NCBI GenBank assembly: GCA_031763025.1
Contig: JASSKH010000010.1
Coordinates: 11,983,427 to 12,047,426, forward strand
DNA length: 64,000 nucleotides
Direction: 5' to 3'
From: Macrocystis pyrifera
Taxonomy: Eukaryota; Sar; Phaeophyceae; Laminariales; Laminariaceae
Part shown: in pieces, positions 59,501-64,000 of the stretch
Layout: each line of letters begins with the position of its first letter
How positions within the stretch are numbered: position 1 is the first letter of the stretch
The notes under the pieces: generated by a model
The model's input: only the letters and a program-made list of their open reading frames with translations
Told to the model about the DNA's origin: nothing
The model's database searches: none
Made by a program: the position numbers and the translations under genes

Positions 59501-62500
59501 GGAGCTTCGGTGGCCACACGAAGCTACCCTGCAACAAAATAGCATGATGAGCGCCTCGCGCGGCGGCTCAACACGGTGCAGCGTCCGACCCGAGAGCTGT
59601 TCCCTCGTGTATATTCATGTATGCGGAGAGAGCAGACGACTCATCATCGAGCGTTCTTACGCCCCAGCATCATGATTGTGGCTTTCATGTCGTCGTGTCA
59701 CGGGTATCTGGTATCGTGCCACTTCTTCTCTTCCTCCGTCATTCCCGAGCAAGGGACAAATATGTACCAGGTACTTGTACAACCCACATAATGCATGTGC
59801 AGGGTCCGGGAGGGTGTGTTTATCTGCATGTGCACGTCAGTTGCTGTGGTCATGGGGCTCTTCTGCATGAATGATTATTCGAAGGTATACCATTTTTTTT
59901 TTTTTTTTTTTTTTTTTCATCATCACTTTTACTTTCCAGCCCACTCGTAGGAGGTTTTACCCTCGACGATCTTCTGGACAAGCCGTGGTCACAGGTGTCG
60001 TCCCTTCTCCCCCCCGGTACGTGCCTTGAGTTTTTATCGCGCATAGGGTTCAGCATTCCCACTGCTCGTCGATTTTCATCGAATGTATAGCTAACTCACG
60101 CTCTCGCGCTTTCCGCTAATCAATTTTATGCAAGAAAAAGTCCCTACGAGCATGCATACCTGGCATCATACCTAGGTTTACTGTTTTAGACATAATTTGT
60201 CGTGCGTGCATGGTTACATCTGTACAACATAACGGATGGTCTATATGTACATATGTATTATGGGGAGGGGCGCTGACATCACGCACGCAAGACCGAAAAA
60301 GAAGGCATCTATCTGCAGAAAGGAATAAGGAAGGAAGGAAGGAGGAATGTTGCAACACTAAAAACGACACACCAATCGAATCAAATCATATCCTTCTCAT
60401 ATCGTACATCGCAATAATTTCTTCGTTAATGCAACACGGGTATGGTATACAGCAGCAGCAGTAGCATCTACTGAATAATATCAGCATAACCTACCTTGGT
60501 GCTGCTGTACTGTCTGACGCACATGACGTATCATACCGCTCGTACCGCGCGCTAGCCGACAGCACCCGCGCGCGCGTGCGCGGGGGGTACTCGATATCTC
60601 GCAATACCGGGACGGAGCACGTCGGGTTTTCATCGACCAGGCCGACATTGTTTGCTTGCACCAAGCGCGAAGCGCCGTGAGCTGTTCGGCAAGTCGCATA
60701 AAGAGGGGGGGCGTGGGTGGTGGATGCATACAGCACCACTACCACATGCCAGTACAGTATTGATACTATTGCAGGAGCTACGCTCCTCTTCTTGTCCCAT
60801 AGCCCCGTCTCACCGGCAATCCGTGAGCTCGTCCACCTGCACCGCCTCTGAGCGATCCAGCAAGGCCACCTCGCACCGATTCAGGGACGTCAGATCGAAC
60901 GGCTGGCCGTCTATGTCCCCAGGAAGCTTCCGCAAGATCTCACCCTCCCTGTGAGCGCAGTATGAAAAAAAAACACAGGCCACACCAGGTCATACTGCTG
61001 TATGTAGTGTACAATAGCACACCAAGTACTATTGCTGTAGTATTAACAATGAGTGTTCGTTGCCAAATCGTAGACGACACACAGACGTACCTCGAGGTCT
61101 ACATTTAGGCCAAAAATAGGACGCGAGTGACAGATTGGATAGGGTTGAGCTTGTATTAACCGGACCCATCCGTTTGCCCAGAGGGGGGGCGGGGGGAAAC
61201 GGAGGGATAGCGCGCGGGGGGGGGGGGGTTGAGGAAGGTTCTGTAGTGCACCCTGTATAGCCAGTGCGTGGAATGGCCTGGCAGATACGTACCTGGTATG
61301 ATATCTTCGGTGATACGTATTCTGCCGCATATTTTTTTTGGCACAAGAAAGATTCTCTGCGGCTTTCAGGCTGAGCTGCACAACACGGACAGGGGCAGAG
61401 ACAGGAGAAGTGATGATATAATAAAATATTTTTCGATCAAAGCGAAAGAGGAAGGGCCAGGAACAAACAAACAAGGACAGATGCATACACATCAGTGGCA
61501 GCGCTGCGTAGGGGAGGGAGGGGGGAGGGAAACGTGCGACCTCTCACTCACCTGTCTTTGAAGGTGTACTGCGTGAGGAAGAGGTACTTGCGGTACTCGG
61601 CGCGGTCTGTGAACTCGGTGCCATCGGGGGCCCGCAGAAAAGCCATGCCACAGGGTGTCTGGGCTGCCGATTCTTGACGCCACCTTCCCAAGCGGATACA
61701 GAGCGCCTGCCGCAGCGAGCTTTGCCCCACGTATGTATGTGAATCCCGACCGCGCGGCTCCCTCCAGTGGACCCGCTTGCTGCCCAGCCTTCGTACAATC
61801 CTCTCGGATCCACGCCAAGGAACTGCTACTGCTGCTGCTGCTGCTTAAATGATAAGGACTGCGTCATACATACTTGGATTTTGTATGTGTATCAAGATCA
61901 TATAATATGATATCTGAAAGTGAGACTGGCGAGTTTAGTAACAGAACAACCGGGGACGTTGTGTATATTTTCCCGGAAAATAAAAGGCCGCCCAAATCTA
62001 TAAGCCCAAGTTTTTCACGATGGACGATAGACGATAGACGATAGCCCGTCATAGCCTGCCCTCTGCATCTCTATCTCTTACTATTAATAGCTGTTGTCGT
62101 CATCAATCTACCCCAAGAAGATGAGCTTCTCCATGAAAGCCTTGATGGTGGCGATGGTCGCGATGGCGGGATCGGTGTCGGCGTTCATCGTTCCGCCGCC
62201 AGCGTCCGTGGTCGCGGCAGCATCCCGAGCTCCCCACGCATCAACGCCAGTGTCCTCGCGAACGGTAAGAGGCACAGAGAGAGAAAAATAGAGAGTTTTT
62301 GTGGGAGAGAGAGAGGGACAGACAGAGACAAGGATAAATGGAGAGGGGGAACGAAGCGGACAAATCGATTCCTGCTGTGTGAAACTTATCAACTCTGCTG
62401 GTGCCCAGCTCTGCCTGAAGCTATGTAGGTGTGTGCTGTTGCAGCTTGATCGAGCAGGTGGTGGTTTTGCAACATGTACATACCAGCACTCGCACAGCCG

Positions 62501-63653
62501 GAGCCTGGTGGTTGAACCCAGAACTACTGCTCAAGCAGGACGCTGCTCTTGCAATTTTGCTATTTTGACGGTACGCCGAGGTTGCTGCGTCGGTTGGGTT
62601 CCCTGTATGAGGCTGGACGGGGGGGGGGGGGCGGGGTAGGGGGCTCTGCAGTGTAAACACGGAATGGACCCTGTATCGCCATTCTGATCAGTTGATGTCA
62701 CATGAAGCAATGATGAAGCGAAGCATGCACGATATGCATCAAGATCAACCAATGCCACGAGCACTATTTCTACAAACAGCATATTAATATATTAATAGTA
62801 GTGTTATTAGTTTTGCCGGTACCTGTCTGTACCTTGAGCAACACTGACCGAGCACCATGCGCGTGTCTGACTGAGCTGGATCTGCTGGCCTGCAACCTGT
62901 AATACACAGCAGTACACAGACAGGGAGATTAGAGATCAGCGAAACCATTGACATGTGTATGATATCATTCGCGGAGACGTCCATATCGTTCGAGCCAAGC
63001 GATGCCACACAGGCACTATTTTTATGGTGGGCAGTCGGCATTCCATCCGCGCTATAGAGGGACTACCACTACTGCCACTACGAGTACTACTCGCTGTGTA
63101 CTATTCGTACCTGGCACCAGATATCAAGTTGATTAAGAAACTACAACAGAAGACCTGTAGTCTAGGCCTATCAATCAGCGGCGGGCAGTGTAGTGCCGTC
63201 TGCTCTTGTACCTCTCCTCTACACGCGCAGCTATGCACATCAAGCGAGAGGTACTTGAGACAGACCCCCTCTTTCGGTCCTCCTTGCCTTCTATCAGGAT
63301 AAATCCCTTACCTGGTACGTCGGTAGAGTCGATGACTTACCAAAAGGTGAATTCGGTTGGTTGCCAACAAAACTAATATTTCTTTCTGTACGCTTCACTT
63401 GAAAAAAAAATTACGCGTTCCTCCTCCTGCTGCAGTACGTACTTCTCGCCTGTCAAACGACCACGGAGCATGATCTGCAAGTAGTCGCCGCTCTGCGATG
63501 AAAACGCCCTGCGATCAAGACAAACACTATGAGTAGAAGGGCAGCCGGCACTCTAAAGAGGAGCCAGTACTGCTGTATACCTGGTGTTGTAGTACGGATC
63601 TGCTCCTGCTCCCCCGAACATGGTGTGCAGATAGTTGTCGCCCTGCGATGAAC
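53513..63653 (-). CDS. RP2: RP2/XRP2 homologue, TBCC-domain GTPase activator, partial
   Basis: Exons 61552-61658, 60814-60948, 55604-55805 and 53599-53704 join in phase into an XRP2/TBCC domain: YTFKDREGEILRKLPG, DIDGQPFDLTSLNRCEVAL, VFVRNCVGCVFTVACKQLRT, PIIETSTRLSFGQFNGAY and NLWFGVYDFN...NWRLID. In the animal protein this domain is the GTPase-activating domain for ARL3, which releases lipidated cargo at the cilium base. The catalytic Arg (in Q-x-R, here QLR) and the Glu of PIIE are both kept, exactly 20 residues apart as in human RP2, so activity is likely. Two more exons (63415-63508, 63581-63653) fit in phase upstream but do not resemble the family. The initiator Met and any acylation motif were not found. 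The 3' end is open: either a donor at 53598 or read-through to TGA at 53513. Confidence 0.85.
53599..53704 (-). CDS. RP2: RP2 homologue, exon with end of TBCC domain
   Basis: Acceptor CTCGGGCAG. Encodes HLRAANLTTPNLWFGVYDFN, DEAKTGKNWRLIDET. ACAA then GTAAGA is a strong donor, so a further exon is expected. A possible continuation after GTTTTGGCAG (53060) would add GVRREGDTSAGIAQS and a stop, but that is speculative. Unspliced, the frame continues to a TGA at 53513-53515. Confidence 0.8.
54800..54905 (-). mobile_element. S-family fragment (diverged subfamily) with C tail
   Basis: CACTTTGCTCCGTCTCGAA, GGGATGCGTGGTCAATGGTC, AAATGACTGAGGCACATTGA, GTACGCG, then a C run (54883-54902). Matches the fragment at 9488-9560 and, in reverse, 55825-55905. 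Confidence 0.65.
55604..55805 (-). CDS. RP2: RP2 homologue, core TBCC exon
   Basis: Acceptor TTTTATCAG, donor GCTGAG then GTGAGT. The first A completes an Arg codon. 67 codons with VFIAACVDSVFVRNCVGC, VFTVACKQLRTRDCTDCEFR and PIIETSTRLSFGQFNGAY. The repeating C-x-x-C-type turns are those of the TBCC beta-helix; the catalytic Arg and Glu lie here. Confidence 0.92.
55825..55905 (+). mobile_element. S-family fragment (diverged subfamily)
   Basis: G run, GCGTACTCATTTGTTGCTTG, CCTTAGACATTTGACCATCG, CCCTTTCGAGACGGGG. Begins about 20 bp from the acceptor of the core TBCC exon. Confidence 0.6.
56455..57000 (+). mobile_element. S-family copy, full length
   Basis: G run, GTGTACTCATTATCATGC, GACCATAGATTCTCGCATCC, GTCGGGTTTTCACCGACC, GGTGTGGCCACTTCCAGAG, TAGCTCACGCAGTGAG, CCAACCCAACCTATAAATA. 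A CCAGG-TA word is inserted in the AT tract at the far end, followed by another G run. Confidence 0.88.
58155..58263. mobile_element. MITE copy 8
   Basis: Left end TATTACGGGGGGGCATAG, right end CTATTATCCCCCGTAATA. Core ACCTATATATTTACCTG. Shares its terminal TA with copy 9. Confidence 0.85.
58262..58403. mobile_element. MITE copy 9, enlarged by micro-insertions
   Basis: Ends TATTACGGGGGACCA and GGCCCCCCGTAATA. Compared with copy 3 it is about 33 bp longer because of four insertions: around 58277-58291 (contains TAGCAGTA), CCTGGTA at 58337-58343, CAGCAGTA at about 58370-58377, and ATGG near 58388. Confidence 0.85.
59930..60155 (+). repeat. R3 repeat copy
   Basis: TTTTACTTTCCAGCCCACTC, GTAGGAGGTTTTACCCTCG, TTCTGGACAAGCCGTGGTC, CACAGGTGTCG, GGTTCAGCATTCCCACTG, GTCCCTACGAGCATGCATA. 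Longest of the four copies. No open frame of note. Confidence 0.7.
60580..60705 (+). mobile_element. S-family copy, internally deleted
   Basis: GGGGGGTACTCGATATCTCG, then directly CAATACCGGGACGGAGCACG, GTCGGGTTTTCATCGACC, GCACCAAGCGCGAAGCGCC and GTCGCATAAAGAGG. The block with CATGGCCGTAG is missing, but the G-run end is kept. Confidence 0.7.
60814..60948 (-). CDS. RP2: RP2 homologue, exon with start of TBCC domain
   Basis: Acceptor CGCTCACAG, donor TGCCG then GTGAGA, split codons at both ends. Encodes EGEILRKLPGDIDGQPFDL, TSLNRCEVALLDRSEAVQVD, ELTDC. The L-x-K-x-PG-x-I-x-GQ-x-F entry motif is characteristic of the RP2-type TBCC domain. Confidence 0.9.
61552..61658 (-). CDS. RP2: RP2 homologue, exon before TBCC domain
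   Basis: Acceptor GGCAGCCCAG, donor GACAG then GTGAGT. Encodes TPCGMAFLRAPDGTEFTDRA, EYRKYLFLTQYTFKD, leading directly into the TBCC entry motif. An internal Met is present but is not a likely start. Confidence 0.85.
62121..62264 (+). CDS. plastid-targeted protein, exon 1 only
   Basis: ATG at 62121 opens 48 codons that end at ACG before a GTAAGA donor (phase 0). Residues 1-21 (MSFSMKALMVAMVAMAGSVS, A) form a signal peptide; the cleavage context VSA followed by Phe and IVPPP matches the heterokont bipartite plastid presequence (ASAF type), and the rest is Ala/Ser/Pro/Arg-rich like a transit peptide. The mature protein is on later exons that I could not identify in 62265-64000, so its function is unknown. 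The exon is antisense inside an intron of the RP2 homologue if the upstream RP2 exons are right. A TATTAATA word lies 32 bp before the ATG. Confidence 0.65.
62265..63414. other. no supported coding exon
   Basis: This stretch should contain intron of the plastid-targeted gene (plus strand) and of the RP2 gene (minus strand). It has a GAGAGA-rich segment near 62275-62350, a short G run near 62620 and scar-like TA words, but no exon I can support. Confidence 0.45.
63415..63508 (-). CDS. probable upstream exon of the RP2 homologue (b)
   Basis: Acceptor GATCGCAG; one G completes an Arg codon. Encodes AFSSQSGDYLQIMLRGRLTG, EKYVLQQEEER, then donor CGC followed by GTAATT, which restores phase 0 with the exon at 61658. 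A stronger-looking donor (GTACGT at 63442) would break the phase. Not a known RP2 segment; could be an N-terminal extension or a different gene. Confidence 0.5.
63581..63653 (-). CDS. probable upstream exon of the RP2 homologue (a)
   Basis: Acceptor AGTACAG, donor CCAG then GTATAC. Encodes SSQGDNYLHTMFGGAGADPY, YNT, with split codons at both ends that match exon b. SSQGDNYLH here and SSQSGDYLQ in exon b look like a duplicated motif. The gene continues upstream, perhaps beyond the window. Confidence 0.5.
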
Positions 63654-64000
63654 CTGTACTGTCTGTCGGTGTGCTTGCTTGGCCGACCTTTTGGCATAGA
63701 CCGACCCTAACGATGGCCACATTTGGACTGCGCGCTATAAAGCGTGTGGCTTACGGCCCTTTGGATGTCACCGAAGTGTTGCCAAAGCGTTCTCACCCCG
63801 TGTTTTGGCCGTTTCACAAGAAAACGGTTACGAGAAAAACGCCATCATGACGGGCAGCAGAGCAGCAGCCCAAGACACACGCACCAACCATCGCGGCTGT
63901 GCGCACACGGATTTGTCGTGAACGAGGACCACCCGAACTTGCGTTTTGCCGCTCCCTGCTCTTTTCTGCTGCCTTGGTGTGCCGTTCAGCGGTCCGATAT

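Overview
The window looks like nuclear DNA of a photosynthetic stramenopile (heterokont), most probably a brown alga. Three things point there: small coding exons separated by long introns with GT-AG borders; a gene start encoding a heterokont-style plastid presequence (hydrophobic signal peptide ending VSA, then Phe, at 62121-62264); and a homologue of the ciliary protein RP2, which fits a lineage with flagellate cells. The species cannot be named from sequence alone. No rRNA, credible tRNA, CRISPR array or bacterial-type operon was seen.

Layout. 1-12303: no supportable gene; microsatellites, CTG-bearing tandem units and mobile-element copies. 12304-16778, plus strand: a three-exon gene for a 183-residue single-pass membrane protein that I do not recognise. 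16779-28602: gene-free; polypyrimidine tracts and tandem duplications. 28603-51565, minus strand: one large gene rebuilt here from 16 exons whose splice phases all agree; it encodes about 1,470 residues (low-complexity N-terminal half with GW-D/N motifs, charged helical C-terminal half) and I do not recognise it. 51566-53512: mostly a 279-bp G tract. 53513-63653, minus strand: the RP2/XRP2 homologue (TBCC domain) on 4 firm exons plus 2 likely upstream exons. 62121 onward, plus strand: first exon of a plastid-targeted protein, lying antisense inside an RP2 intron; its remainder is not identified.

The non-coding part carries three interspersed repeat families. (i) MITE: about 110 bp, near-perfect terminal inverted repeats starting TATTACGGGGG, nine copies. 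(ii) S family: about 510-570 bp, always joined at one end to a G run (a C run when read the other way); truncated copies always keep that end, as expected of a retroposon with an odd poly(C) tail. (iii) R3: about 110-220 bp, four copies.

The most unusual signal is a set of short TA-bounded words scattered throughout: TACCWGGTA, TACAGCAGTA/TACTGCTGTA, TACTGTA and TATTAATA. Comparing repeat copies with and without them shows that at least some are micro-insertions of the form TA-(4 to 6 bp)-TA made into an existing TA. They look like excision scars of TA-targeting (Tc1/mariner-type) transposons. One class, TA-TT-AA-TA, is exactly what the MITE would leave if it retained two bases from each end.
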